From the NCBI GenBank assembly GCA_964517495.1, contig CAZFER010000055.1, forward strand, positions 1 to 41,273: DNA of 41,273 nt, read 5' to 3'. The translations under genes and the position numbers were made by a program. Positions within the stretch are counted from its first letter, which is position 1. Each line of letters begins with the position of its first letter. The notes beneath the pieces were generated by a model. That model did no database searches and was not told where the DNA came from. It saw only the letters and a program-made list of their open reading frames with translations. This DNA is from CAZFER01 sp964517495. GTDB lineage: Bacteria > Hinthialibacterota > Hinthialibacteria > Hinthialibacterales > Hinthialibacteraceae. This document shows, piece after piece, positions 33,026 to 41,273 of this stretch.

Positions 33026-34321
33026 TTACTGACGTTTGAGATGAATTACCGCTTCCAGGTGATAAGTCTGGGGAAACATATCGAATGGCTGAAGTGATGC
33101 GATGGAATAACCCTGATCAACAAATGCAGCTGTATCTCTAGCCAAGGCGGCTGGATGGCATGAAATCATGATGATGTCTTTGGCATTGAAATGTGGGATA
33201 GCTGAACGAACGTGTTTAGATAGCCCTGCTCGGGGTGGATTGAGAACAATCGCATCAAAATTTTTCTGTGTCTGTTTGATAAATTGTTCCATTGGTTGGT
33301 TTTCAATTTGTACCGTATGCTTTGGTGGTTCTTTTTTGATCAGATCAATGGCATATCTTACCGCTTTTGAATCAGATTCCACTCCAATCGTTTTTGTAAA
33401 TATATTCGCCAGTTTTCGAGTTAAGGTGGCTGTACCGCAATAGCCGTCCAGCAGGGATCCATGGCTTTCAAAGGGAAGATTTAGAATATAGTTATACAGG
33501 ATTTCGCTCATTTCATTATTGACTTGTCGAAAAGCATCAATATTGACTCGTTGAGAATCATTATTGGCATCATGGACATAGACACGATGAATGGTACTAT
33601 TCATAGATACCATAAGTTCAATGAAACCAATATGATCAGCATGATTTTGATGGAATGATTCAAACAAAGTTACATCCTCAGGATGAAAGGTTATATGCTC
33701 AAAACGAAGATATAACTGGTTGTCAATAACTCGAATTAAAACCTTTGCCTGATTGGAGTGCTCCATTGCTGTGTGCTTGGGATTTAATCGAGCCAACACT
33801 TCGGATAATGGTGGCATAATCTGTCGAATATATGGATGAGCGATAAGGCAATCCGATACAGGGACAAATTCATGGGGAGCATAAATTTTATGAAAGGCCA
33901 GGCTAAAATCCCCATTTTTTTTAATGATAGGAATATATACTTTATTGCGGTATTCCCATTCATTGGTGAAGAGGGTTGGATTCGGATTAACGGTTAAATG
34001 GGCGATTCGGCGAAACGTTTCGCTTAGCCATGTCTGTTTTAAATGGTGTTGATAGTCATTGCTTATGTGCTGTAATTGACATCCACCACACTCTCCATAA
34101 TAAGGGCAGGGCGGTGTTGTTCGATACGGATTTATCGGTTGATCTTGCTCTATCTTTCTAAGAGGAATAGCTCGATCATATTTTTTGTGGGATTCTATAA
34201 TTTCAACATCCCATTCCTCATCCGGGAGTGTGAAAGAGACGAAGACAGCTTTGCCTTCAAGGCGCCCAATACCTTCGCCTTGGGTGTTCATGGTATCAAT
34301 TTTTAAACTGGTAATTGGCAT
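33026..34321 (-). CDS. rlmD: RlmD/RumA-type 23S rRNA uracil-C5 methyltransferase
   Basis: 431 residues. An N-terminal TRAM-like domain (LKIDTMNTQGEGIGRLEGKAVFV) is followed by cluster cysteines in CPYYGECGGCQLQH. The methyltransferase domain has LDGYCGTATLTRKLA, IGVESDSKAV, VLNPPRAGL and the nucleophile Cys in MISCHPAALARD. This makes it a TrmA/RlmC/RlmD-family m5U methyltransferase. The symbol is the best family guess because m5U747 versus m5U1939 specificity cannot be read from sequence. There is no clear RBS. It lies next to the degraded toxin gene, 23 bp away. Confidence 0.85.
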   Translation of the reverse strand: MPITSLKIDTMNTQGEGIGRLEGKAVFVSFTLPDEEWDVEIIESHKKYDRAIPLRKIEQDQPINPYRTTPPCPYYGECGGCQLQHISNDYQHHLKQTWLSETFRRIAHLTVNPNPTLFTNEWEYRNKVYIPIIKKNGDFSLAFHKIYAPHEFVPVSDCLIAHPYIRQIMPPLSEVLARLNPKHTAMEHSNQAKVLIRVIDNQLYLRFEHITFHPEDVTLFESFHQNHADHIGFIELMVSMNSTIHRVYVHDANNDSQRVNIDAFRQVNNEMSEILYNYILNLPFESHGSLLDGYCGTATLTRKLANIFTKTIGVESDSKAVRYAIDLIKKEPPKHTVQIENQPMEQFIKQTQKNFDAIVLNPPRAGLSKHVRSAIPHFNAKDIIMISCHPAALARDTAAFVDQGYSIASLQPFDMFPQTYHLEAVIHLKRQ

Positions 34322-34344
34322 AGATCAAAATAATAATTCTATTT

Positions 34345-34707
34345 TCAAGTTTTAAAATAACGGCTTTCATTGCTAGAGTGCACTTTTTCCAAGGTCCACT
34401 CGGTGTCAGCATTCTTGATGGCCTGAACTATATATTCACGGTATTTTCTTCGTTTTCCGCGTGTTTCTATACCGCTGCTGAGAAATATCTTGAAATCCAA
34501 ATCTTCCGAAAACCGTTTAATCAATCCATATCCTTTTGAAAGGCTTGTACCTCCTGAGAAGACTGGGATGAAATTGTCATATTTTACGTTGGCCAACACT
34601 GCTACAAACCGCATGGCATGCCAATCTTTTTCCACAAATGATTCACTGACACCCAGATCAGCATCTATGGCTTCAATGAGTTCTTTTTCTTGGGGAGACA
34701 CGTTCAA
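34345..34707 (-). pseudogene. AbiEii-like nucleotidyltransferase toxin, C-terminally truncated
   Basis: 120 residues where AbiEii/AbiGii proteins have about 280-300. The preserved N-terminal half shows the nucleotidyltransferase signature FSGGTSLSKGYGLIKRFSEDLDFKI, with GGTSL and DLD supplying the catalytic core. The frame ends at 34345 and only 23 bp separate this from the next gene, so roughly 160 residues are missing and nothing similar follows in another frame. The start (TTG 34707, or GTG 34701) overlaps the end of the antitoxin frame, the usual layout of AbiE operons. The core could still bind nucleotide, but the protein is probably inactive. Confidence 0.65.
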
Positions 34708-35109
34708 AAATTATTTGCTTTCCATCATAACCGATTTTTCGCGAAAGCCGATCCTTAACGCCTATCACACGACCAGAAGGAACATGTGTTGTATTTTCAT
34801 TGTTATAGGCACTTCGTAACTGGTAGGCAATACTTCAACGTTTAAACGATCCAGTGCTTCTTTAGCCAAGGTGTGGATACTTTTCTTTGGAATTGTTTTT
34901 CCTGACAGAGGAGATGTAGTGGCTCTGGCATAAAGACCATAGCCGATTTTTGCGAGCAAACCTTTAGCCACAAGACGCTGAAGACCTCGGCCAACTTGAT
35001 CATAACCGGCGAGATCACCAAAATCTTCTCGCATAAATATATCGGATTTTCTATGTTTAATCCGATACATCATGTTTTCTTCCAATGTTTTCAGTCTTTT
35101 TGTTGTCAT
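34673..35109 (-). pseudogene. AbiEi/DUF6088-like antitoxin with a single-base frameshift
   Basis: The ATG at 35109 opens a winged-helix-like antitoxin N-terminus (FMREDFGDLAGYDQVGRGLQRLVAKGLLAKIGYGLYARA) typical of DUF6088/AbiEi proteins. Near 34814-34815 the family pattern (SAYNNENTTHVPSGRVIGVKD, then RKIGYDGKQIIFE) continues in another frame. Reading it needs one extra base, so a 1-bp deletion is the simplest explanation. The uninterrupted product would end at TGA 34673-34675, overlapping the toxin start. As read, the protein terminates early in an unrelated tail. The antitoxin would normally repress the operon and neutralise the toxin. Confidence 0.6.
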
Positions 35110-35293
35110 GGCAATTCTATAGTTTTTGCAAATATGCGACAATCTATCCATGAAAAAAATACGACACAATGATATCCTGGTCAAGTGGTTTGTTGCAGTA
35201 TATGAATCAACATAGTCATTGGCTCAAAAACCAGCAGATTCAACACCTACCTCATACCCTTAATGGAGTGTTTTGGAAGGTTTTTATTTATAT

Positions 35294-35331
35294 GTAAAAA
35301 GAGGAAGAGATTATAATAACTCTTCCTCTTT
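35294..35331 (-). terminator. Rho-independent terminator of the secreted-protease operon
   Basis: A perfect 12-bp stem (35298-35309 with 35320-35331) with a 10-nt loop is followed on the minus strand by a run of five T's. It lies about 50 bp downstream of the stop of the 35380-37575 gene, so it closes the leftward run of secreted proteins. Confidence 0.85.
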
Positions 35332-35379
35332 GATATCATGGTTCCTCAAATTCACATGATGATGATTTTTATTACTGCA

Positions 35380-37575
35380 TTATTCTGCCGGTTGTGTATC
35401 CTGTTTGGGTTGTGCTGGTGGATTTAAATCCTTCACCGATCCGATTTTGGCTTTATCCAAAATATCACCATCTTCGTCTTCCAAGCGGATTTCAACCTGG
35501 GCATCTTCACCAGCAAATTCCAGGACTTCACTGGGAACAAGCAGCCACGATTCAAAAGCCACCAGATTACTATGGGAAGGAGTGACATAGGCGGAAATAC
35601 GAAGATCGTGCTTTGAATTGCTGTAAATTTCCATATCCTCATTGGCTTTGATGGTGGAACCATCGGATTTCAAGAAGTACATGGAATTATAGAGCTGGTC
35701 ACCTTTAGCTTTTTCACAGGTGAATACAGTAACAAAGTTAAAACCAGCCACTCCGGAGACTTTTAAATCGTTGTAGCGTGAAATGGAAACCAGATTGGCG
35801 CTTGGATTTTCGGGATCGGGTTCATCAAGGCAAATGATACCCCAACCGGAACTTGGATCATGCCCTTTGATGCCCGTATTGGGTGGATTCAAGGCACGTT
35901 TTTTGATTTCGGCTTTTACTTTTTCTGCCGTATCATATTTTTGTCTTAACAGTGCCGCACAACCGGCTACAAAGGGTGATGCGCAGGATGTTCCCAAGAA
36001 TGGATCCTGCATGGACGAGGTCATCAATCCAGTATAGCTAGTGATATCCGGTTTTAATTTACCTTCTTCGGTTGGACCGGTCCCGCTATAAGGATGAACA
36101 TTGCCATCCACCCCACAAGCGGCCACAGTGATCACGTCCGGATGATCAGCAGGCTTGGTCATGGTCATTTGCCGGGAGGAATATTGAAGACGTTTGTATA
36201 TATTCGGCGGTTCAGCATTGAGGTCATAGGATTCTGCAATCAGGCGCATGTTAATGACACGGTTTTTATCGATGCGATGAGCCCGAATCATAACTGAATA
36301 ATTGCCCGTTTTTGGCGCTCCATGTTGAAGCATCAATCGTTCTGCAGGCATACTTAATTGGCTGGTTTCGCCACGTTGCTCTCCCAAGCTTTCGGCGACT
36401 TGAACCATTTTGTGTGTATGGGGATCAACGTAAAACAGGTATAAATCCAAATCCTGATCTGAATTGGGAAGCATTTGGTTTGAACCGAAATCATCCCAAA
36501 TCAACGTAAGGCTTAATTGATCACCTTTGTTAAAGTATATCGTGTTACCTTCGTCGGTGGTTGAAAAGTTATGCCACATGTCATCGTCAGAATCTTCAAA
36601 GGGTGAAACATAGGTGGCGGCGCCGTAGTTACCTGCTGAATTGACATAGATAATTCCCGCTTCAATGGCTGGATCCAGATATTTGTTGGGTGTTCCCACG
36701 CCATCCAAAACCCCAAGTGTCGAATTCAGCGAGCTATTGATGACATGAACACCATCTTCGACAGCCATTTGAACCGCTTTTTCCCACATGGAGGGAATCA
36801 CCATGGTAGGATACAAATATATTTCGGCTTCCGGGGCAATTTCATGTATTACTTCAGCGACGGCTGCGCCGTGCACACCCGTACCGTAGGGATGTTGTTT
36901 TTGGAGTTTTTCAGGTAGAACAGTTCGCAAATGAACCTGATCTTTAGGTAAAATGTTGGCATCAAACAACATGGGCAACGTGATAAATCCACCATCAATT
37001 ATGCCAATTTTAATCCCTTTTCCTTTTCCCCATTTTTCCCATGCTTTTTGAACACCGGCTTTTTGCAGGGGAATAGGATTGGAGTGTTTAACGGCATAAG
37101 GAGCAGGGCTGACATCCTGATGAACCGTTGTGATATGAGGAGGAACAACGGCCAAGATTCCAGGGACATTGTTAAAACTTAACAATTTAGCCGCGGGAAC
37201 AGTTCCTTCCATTTTATGTTCGCTTTTCTTGGGTTTTCCCATGGGGCGAAATTGAGTTTCTGAGGCTAACTCTAAAACTCGTTTATCGCTGAATTCCTTG
37301 GGATCAAAAAATACGCGGACGGGAAGTTGATAATCCGTTGCTTGAACACCCGGCTTATAAACGAAATGTCCATTTCGCCATCCAGTGGTAAATACTTTAT
37401 CCAATAATTCTTCAGCGATTTTGCCGTAAAGATCGCTACCTTTCTGATGTTGTGCGTGGGCAATTTCTTCTGAAGTCTCATTATGGAACTGCCTGTTCAC
37501 ACTTTGAGCCGAGACGTGAGAAATAATAAAAAAACCCACACAGCAGATCAGGAGAAATGATATGGTTTGTCTCAT
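35380..37575 (-). CDS. Secreted subtilisin-like (S8) serine protease
   Basis: 731 residues. A Sec signal peptide (residues 1-23, ending VSA) and an N-terminal propeptide-like region (~30-150) precede the catalytic domain. Triad residues are visible: Asp194 in IGIIDGG, His235 in GTGVHGAAV (wording less common than GTHV), Ser530 in GTSCASPFVAG. The oxyanion Asn is Asn316 in VNSAGNYG. An inserted PPC-like beta domain of about 110 residues sits between Asn and Ser. The ~120 residues after the catalytic domain look beta-rich. The gene is 52 bp downstream of another subtilisin-fold gene, so the two are likely cotranscribed. Confidence 0.9.
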   Translation of the reverse strand: MRQTISFLLICCVGFFIISHVSAQSVNRQFHNETSEEIAHAQHQKGSDLYGKIAEELLDKVFTTGWRNGHFVYKPGVQATDYQLPVRVFFDPKEFSDKRVLELASETQFRPMGKPKKSEHKMEGTVPAAKLLSFNNVPGILAVVPPHITTVHQDVSPAPYAVKHSNPIPLQKAGVQKAWEKWGKGKGIKIGIIDGGFITLPMLFDANILPKDQVHLRTVLPEKLQKQHPYGTGVHGAAVAEVIHEIAPEAEIYLYPTMVIPSMWEKAVQMAVEDGVHVINSSLNSTLGVLDGVGTPNKYLDPAIEAGIIYVNSAGNYGAATYVSPFEDSDDDMWHNFSTTDEGNTIYFNKGDQLSLTLIWDDFGSNQMLPNSDQDLDLYLFYVDPHTHKMVQVAESLGEQRGETSQLSMPAERLMLQHGAPKTGNYSVMIRAHRIDKNRVINMRLIAESYDLNAEPPNIYKRLQYSSRQMTMTKPADHPDVITVAACGVDGNVHPYSGTGPTEEGKLKPDITSYTGLMTSSMQDPFLGTSCASPFVAGCAALLRQKYDTAEKVKAEIKKRALNPPNTGIKGHDPSSGWGIICLDEPDPENPSANLVSISRYNDLKVSGVAGFNFVTVFTCEKAKGDQLYNSMYFLKSDGSTIKANEDMEIYSNSKHDLRISAYVTPSHSNLVAFESWLLVPSEVLEFAGEDAQVEIRLEDEDGDILDKAKIGSVKDLNPPAQPKQDTQPAE

Positions 37576-37627
37576 AATCTTTCGTCCTTTTTTGATAGAT
37601 GCTTGCGTGATATGAATATAATTTCCA

Positions 37628-39631
37628 TTATTTGCCTGGATTAAAGATCATCCAATCCTCGATGGATGAATCGAGAGGTGGAGGATCCAGTGCCAATTCC
37701 ACTGCTCGATCCGCATAAAGCAATCCCCAACCAGTGAAGAAATCGTAGCCAGGTTCATGAATATCGGTTGCAGCAATTTTTGCGATGCGCCGAATTTCAG
37801 AAGCGCTAAGGGATGGATTGGCTTGACGCATTAAAGCAATTACACCGGCGGCGCTGGGGGATGCGGCTGAGGTGCCCAAAAAATTGGGGCGATTATCATC
37901 GTCAAATCCATAATCACCACCTGAGCCTTCAAAGAAGGAGGTGTTCATCCCATCAATGCTTGTAATATCCGGTTTGAAACGATACTCGGGTTCATCCAAC
38001 CTTTCACCTGAATCAGAAAATAAAATCGGAACCTTGCCGCCATGGCTGCTGTAATAGGTTGGATTAATCTGTCTTGGGTTGGCATATGATGTACCGGCTG
38101 TATCGTTTTCAACAAAATTCACCGCCCCGATTGCCAGGGAATGGCTTGAAAGGGGATGTCCAATCAACATGGAATTGAGTGAGTTGACATCGCGTTGAAG
38201 TGTAACACCATGGCGTGGATTGGTGGACATAATCAATTTTAAATTAGCACCGGGACCTTTTTTTAAATTAACAGCGATATAGAGCGTCTTTATCTCATCG
38301 GTCGCTGAATTAACCGCTGTTATACTCTCAAACGGATCACCTGCAGGGGCGCCAGGTTCTCCTTGAACATTATCTGATTTAAACAAAATGGTGTCTTCAC
38401 GAATTTCTGGTTCGCTTAACACATACATGTCATAATCGGTAGTCGCCCCAGGACCGAGTGTTCCACTGAATGGGTTTTCCCAATAGAGGAATAAATTGGC
38501 GCTTTGACCGGGAGGCATGGTTAAATCAAGGTAAGGATCAGGGAATGGTTGGCTTAAGGTAATATTCCAGTTGTGTAGATCATTGCCTTGTGGTATATCG
38601 GAATCGGCTGAATCGGAAGCATCGCTATTGGAATCCAGGTAGGCTGCTTCTACGGAGGCTGCGCCGAAATTTCCCGCGGCGACAACAAATACGATATCTT
38701 CTTCTTCTGCCAATTCTTTAACCGTTTTGCTGATTTCGTCATCCTGGTAAATTGCACTACCCTGGCTGAAATAATCATCAACGATGACATTACAGCCAAT
38801 TTCCGCCAATTCCTTAATGGCTTTTACAAAATCAGCATTGCCTGCCGTTGCTCCGTAATAGGCGATCTCCACACCAGGGGCGATGTCATAAACCACTTCA
38901 GCGAGGGCGCGTCCTTCATCGTCATAAGCTAATGATGAATAGTCCTGGCCATTGAAAATGAAGGGAAGGGCATCACGAACCAATTGGATCACTTCTGGTA
39001 AATCACCTGATAATTGCGAATCTGTACCAGTAAGATCAGGAATTCCATCTCCATCGATGTCATCAGGTTCAACCACGACATAATCCGGATTATCTTCTGT
39101 CCCCTGATTAATATACGTGGGGTTATTTTCAGAGAAGTAGGCGAACGAATTTGAAATCACCCCCACTTTAACACCGCTACCGTCATAGCGCACGCCGTCC
39201 AAATTTCGAACCAGATCCGCACGCAATGATTTAACTTCTTCACCCTCGTACGCAAAATTAACAGGAGGGGGAACAGGGGAAATGGTGGAGACAATCGAAA
39301 GGCCAGCTAAATCAAGCAAGCTCTCAGATGGGATAAAACCGGAAACTAATCCACCGGCATGGGCGATAACATCCAAACCAACTTGTGCTAAATCTTCCAA
39401 CACATTTTCTGCTTCGACATGCAAACGGATTGATACCAAAATTCCCTTGCCGGGGTGATGATTCAATGGTTGAACCGACTTTGTTTCAAACGTTTCTGTT
39501 ATCCCGGCTGCATTCCGCAAGCGATGATCCAATTTACTGGAAGCGTATGGTTTTGCAAATAATCGTAAAGAAGAACAGATTAATAAACAACTTACAATGG
39601 AAAGGGTAAACAATATTTTTAATTTCATCAC
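37628..39631 (-). CDS. Subtilisin-fold secreted protein with altered triad
   Basis: 667 residues. The signal peptide is about residues 1-27. The catalytic domain begins near 148 (GSGVKVGVIS). The position of the usual Asp is Asn161 (VISNSF), and the HGT histidine region reads YDDEGRALAEV, with Glu239 in its place. This resembles the 'DEGRAM' subclade of S8 proteins where Glu replaces His. Asn321 (AAGNFG) and Ser588 (LGTSAASPSAAG) are retained. A PPC-like domain is inserted at ~360-480. The Asn at the Asp position makes activity uncertain. It is 29 bp downstream of the duplicated-domain gene and upstream of the canonical protease. Confidence 0.8.
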   Translation of the reverse strand: MMKLKILFTLSIVSCLLICSSLRLFAKPYASSKLDHRLRNAAGITETFETKSVQPLNHHPGKGILVSIRLHVEAENVLEDLAQVGLDVIAHAGGLVSGFIPSESLLDLAGLSIVSTISPVPPPVNFAYEGEEVKSLRADLVRNLDGVRYDGSGVKVGVISNSFAYFSENNPTYINQGTEDNPDYVVVEPDDIDGDGIPDLTGTDSQLSGDLPEVIQLVRDALPFIFNGQDYSSLAYDDEGRALAEVVYDIAPGVEIAYYGATAGNADFVKAIKELAEIGCNVIVDDYFSQGSAIYQDDEISKTVKELAEEEDIVFVVAAGNFGAASVEAAYLDSNSDASDSADSDIPQGNDLHNWNITLSQPFPDPYLDLTMPPGQSANLFLYWENPFSGTLGPGATTDYDMYVLSEPEIREDTILFKSDNVQGEPGAPAGDPFESITAVNSATDEIKTLYIAVNLKKGPGANLKLIMSTNPRHGVTLQRDVNSLNSMLIGHPLSSHSLAIGAVNFVENDTAGTSYANPRQINPTYYSSHGGKVPILFSDSGERLDEPEYRFKPDITSIDGMNTSFFEGSGGDYGFDDDNRPNFLGTSAASPSAAGVIALMRQANPSLSASEIRRIAKIAATDIHEPGYDFFTGWGLLYADRAVELALDPPPLDSSIEDWMIFNPGK

Positions 39632-39660
39632 AAATTCCTTCTGTGCCTTTTCTCAAAGAT

Positions 39661-40995
39661 TTATTTCGTCTTTATCGAGGTGATGTTTTGGCGGTGAATG
39701 AGCGATAACTGAGGTGGTGATAGTTCCATCCCCTGTATTTTTTCGGTGGATAACGTAATCCAATCCCCCTCCACTTTTTTAATGGTGCCTTCAAAGAGTT
39801 GGCTTAAATTAGTATGAATCGCCACCTTCGTACCAACGGAAGGAATTGCTGGGGGATTATCAGGCCGCTCACCAATTGGAATTTCTGTATAGGTATCTTT
39901 CCCTTTTTTCTTCTCTTGGGATTCCTGAGCCTGTTCTGTATTGGTTTGCCCTTGCTGGGCTCCGGATTGAAGAGGTTTACCCGTTTCTTCGATTGTCGCA
40001 TGTACTACGAATTGGAGAGGAATGGCGGTGGGTTTTTGGCTTCCTTCCGGTACAATAATATATTGAGCAGGATGGGGGGAGAGTATTAATTTACCGGTTA
40101 TAGTTTGTCCGTTCACCATTTTCAGGGTTCCCTTAAGCTGGGATTTAAAGTGACCGGTAAAGGGTTTCATGTCTTTTGTTTGCTCGGGGGGAATATCTGA
40201 AATCTGTTTAACAAATCGTGTGGAAATATTATCCAGGACTGCATGTCCCGATTCATCATAATGGGCCACACTGACAATCTGCAAATGCAAATTCATTTGC
40301 ACTTGTCCTTCAATGGTTGAACCATCATGCAAGGTGACTTGTTTGTAAGGCACTTGAGGGAGTTGGCCACCATAGGGCGCTGCTTGACCGGTTTGTCCCT
40401 GTTGTCCTTGTGTATGTTGAGGTGGTTGCGTACCTTCGATGATAGAAATTCGAACCAGAGCTTGAAGAGGTGTGGCGACCGGTTCCTTTTTTCCTTCTGG
40501 AATAAGCAGTATTTGGCTTGGATGTTGGCTAGGAACAATTGTGCCACTCAATATTTGACCATTGATACTATGTAACGTAGCGGTTAGAGGCTGCTTCAAA
40601 GGTTCCTTAATCAAAGCGGACAGATCGCTTTTAGATTGCATCTGTTCCATATTCTTCACGATGGCAGGATTGATATATTCCAATTTCCGTTGTTCATTCT
40701 CCCCTTCGGTAATCATATGCACTAACGGCTGTTGGGGAGTGTAATTCACGATTCCCGTGATTTCTGTTCCATCCTGCAATGTGACTTTTCCATAATGAAG
40801 TGACGCGGTTTGATGCAATTGTGCACCTGGAATGTTCCCTGCAGTGCCATGTGACCGGGCCAGGGATTCCAATGCTTGCCGTGATTGATTTTGGGTTAAG
40901 GCATTTTGTGTGAAGACGCTGATGGCTAAAAGTGTGAATACAAATAGAATCTTTGCGATTATTTTGGAAGAAGTTCGAATCGATTTATCGAACAC
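39661..40995 (-). CDS. Secreted protein with duplicated ~120-residue domain
   Basis: 444 residues. Residues ~13-35 form a signal peptide (ILFVFTLLAISVFTQNALT). Two homologous segments, ~68-190 and ~217-340, share KVTL.DG..I.G, then a mixed strand region, L..INGQ..SGT/ITGK, then IPEG..KP.A.PLQ..V...I.E. Glutamine-rich linkers (~190-212 and ~343-365) join them. A short C-terminal module (VGTKVAIHTNLSQLFEGTIKKVEGDWITL) resembles an SH3/KOW barrel. I do not recognise a named family. It is the neighbour of the 17-residue-repeat protein and of two subtilisin-fold proteins, so it may be a matrix or surface component, but this is inference. Confidence 0.6.
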   Translation of the reverse strand: MFDKSIRTSSKIIAKILFVFTLLAISVFTQNALTQNQSRQALESLARSHGTAGNIPGAQLHQTASLHYGKVTLQDGTEITGIVNYTPQQPLVHMITEGENEQRKLEYINPAIVKNMEQMQSKSDLSALIKEPLKQPLTATLHSINGQILSGTIVPSQHPSQILLIPEGKKEPVATPLQALVRISIIEGTQPPQHTQGQQGQTGQAAPYGGQLPQVPYKQVTLHDGSTIEGQVQMNLHLQIVSVAHYDESGHAVLDNISTRFVKQISDIPPEQTKDMKPFTGHFKSQLKGTLKMVNGQTITGKLILSPHPAQYIIVPEGSQKPTAIPLQFVVHATIEETGKPLQSGAQQGQTNTEQAQESQEKKKGKDTYTEIPIGERPDNPPAIPSVGTKVAIHTNLSQLFEGTIKKVEGDWITLSTEKIQGMELSPPQLSLIHRQNITSIKTK

Positions 40996-41034
40996 GATAA
41001 TTAACCTCTTTTTCTTCTAGATTCCTTCGGTTCT

Positions 41035-41066
41035 GGTGGTGCGCTGGCCACGGCCAACGCACCACC
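41035..41066. other. Intergenic hairpin
   Basis: Nine-base perfect arms (41035-41043 and 41058-41066) plus five more pairs across a single C/A mismatch enclose an ACG loop. No T-tract follows on either strand. It sits between the stop of the repeat protein and the start of the duplicated-domain gene, and could be an attenuator or a REP element. Confidence 0.4.
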
Positions 41067-41093
41067 CATTGTTAATTTCGAAAAGTTAATCAA

Positions 41094-41273
41094 TTAATTG
41101 GGTTGATTCACATTCCCTAATGGCATACTAAATAAACCTGATTGGCCGAACCAGGGAGTGCTAACGCCAACGGGGCCAGCATTCACTGAGGATTGACCGA
41201 ACCAGGGAGTGCTAACGCCGAAGGGGCCAGCATTCACTGAGGATTGACCGAACCAGGGAGTGCTAACGCCGAA
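41094..41273 (-). CDS. Partial protein ending in 17-residue tandem repeats
   Basis: The C-terminal 59 residues of a gene that continues past the window edge. The visible part is two and a half near-identical repeats whose unit (17 residues) contains GVSTPWFGQSS and VNAGP, and a short closing tail (GLFSMPLGNVNQPN) ending in TAA. At DNA level the 51-bp unit repeats almost without change (41146-41196, 41197-41247, 41248-end), indicating recent expansion or strong homogenisation. The repeat is rich in small residues, Pro, Gly and Trp/Phe, like a surface or matrix repeat protein. No function or start can be given. Confidence 0.7.
   Translation of the reverse strand, partial: FGVSTPWFGQSSVNAGPFGVSTPWFGQSSVNAGPVGVSTPWFGQSGLFSMPLGNVNQPN
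41146..41273. repeat. 51-bp tandem repeat, about 2.5 copies to the window edge
   Basis: Adjacent copies start at 41146, 41197 and 41248. Copies 1 and 2 differ at two or three bases. There are no spacers. The period is a multiple of three and the frame stays open, so it encodes a 17-residue repeat on the minus strand. Confidence 0.9.

Noticed and set aside
41146..41273. CRISPR array
   Set aside because: The repeats are directly adjacent with no spacers, and the period of 51 bases encodes a continuous 17-residue repeat.

Overview
The window looks like part of the chromosome of a moderately AT-rich, probably Gram-negative (diderm) bacterium from a little-studied lineage. The signs are many Sec signal peptides, a lipobox lipoprotein, Wzt-type polysaccharide export, a pseudopilin-like protein with the 'TTP..Y...IP.DPF' block often seen in PVC/Sumerlaeota-like and other uncultured phyla, and scattered REP-like GC-rich palindromes. 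Taxon assignment is inference; there is no rRNA or tRNA to anchor it.

Layout. (1) 1-6146, + strand: an Avd/S23-like four-helix-bundle gene whose second half is replaced by a repeat element, a secreted transglutaminase-like protein, a possible 29-codon coupled ORF, a GT-C glycosyltransferase pseudogene with a central deletion, and a large secreted glycoside-hydrolase-like protein. (2) 6136-16964, - strand: from upstream to downstream, rlmN, an acetoacetate-decarboxylase-like protein, a terminator and a repeat-rich gap, then a LON-domain protein, a Wzt-like ABC ATPase with a carbohydrate-binding tail, a 1002-residue double methyltransferase with a long coiled coil, a GT4 glycosyltransferase with an inserted domain, a secreted TIM-barrel isomerase-like protein, a DUF4911-like protein and a zinc-ribbon protein. 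(3) 17309-20407, + strand: cysE, a DnaD-like protein, a DnaC/DnaI-like loader and galU. (4) 20424-22489, - strand: a double-CDGSH protein and a membrane protein with a propeller-like tail. (5) 22631-33007, + strand: GT2, secreted DsrE-like protein, M61 peptidase with PDZ, lipoprotein hydrolase, then a tight GT2 / FAD oxidoreductase / radical SAM / radical SAM set, and a pseudopilin-like protein. (6) 33026-41273, - strand: an RlmD-type methyltransferase, a decayed AbiE-type toxin-antitoxin pair, and a secreted-protein group (two subtilisin-fold proteins, a duplicated-domain protein, and the end of a protein built of 17-residue tandem repeats).

The most interesting candidate system is at 7906-14013. 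A Wzt-type ATPase with a glycan-binding tail is encoded next to a protein combining two methyltransferase domains with a coiled coil in which histidine recurs exactly every 14 residues over ten units. This resembles in outline the Wzt/WbdD terminator-and-ruler logic of O-antigen export, but it has no kinase domain, and no Wzm permease is encoded in the window. A second candidate is the GT2/FAD/two radical-SAM set at 27127-32241, which looks like a dedicated biosynthetic operon.
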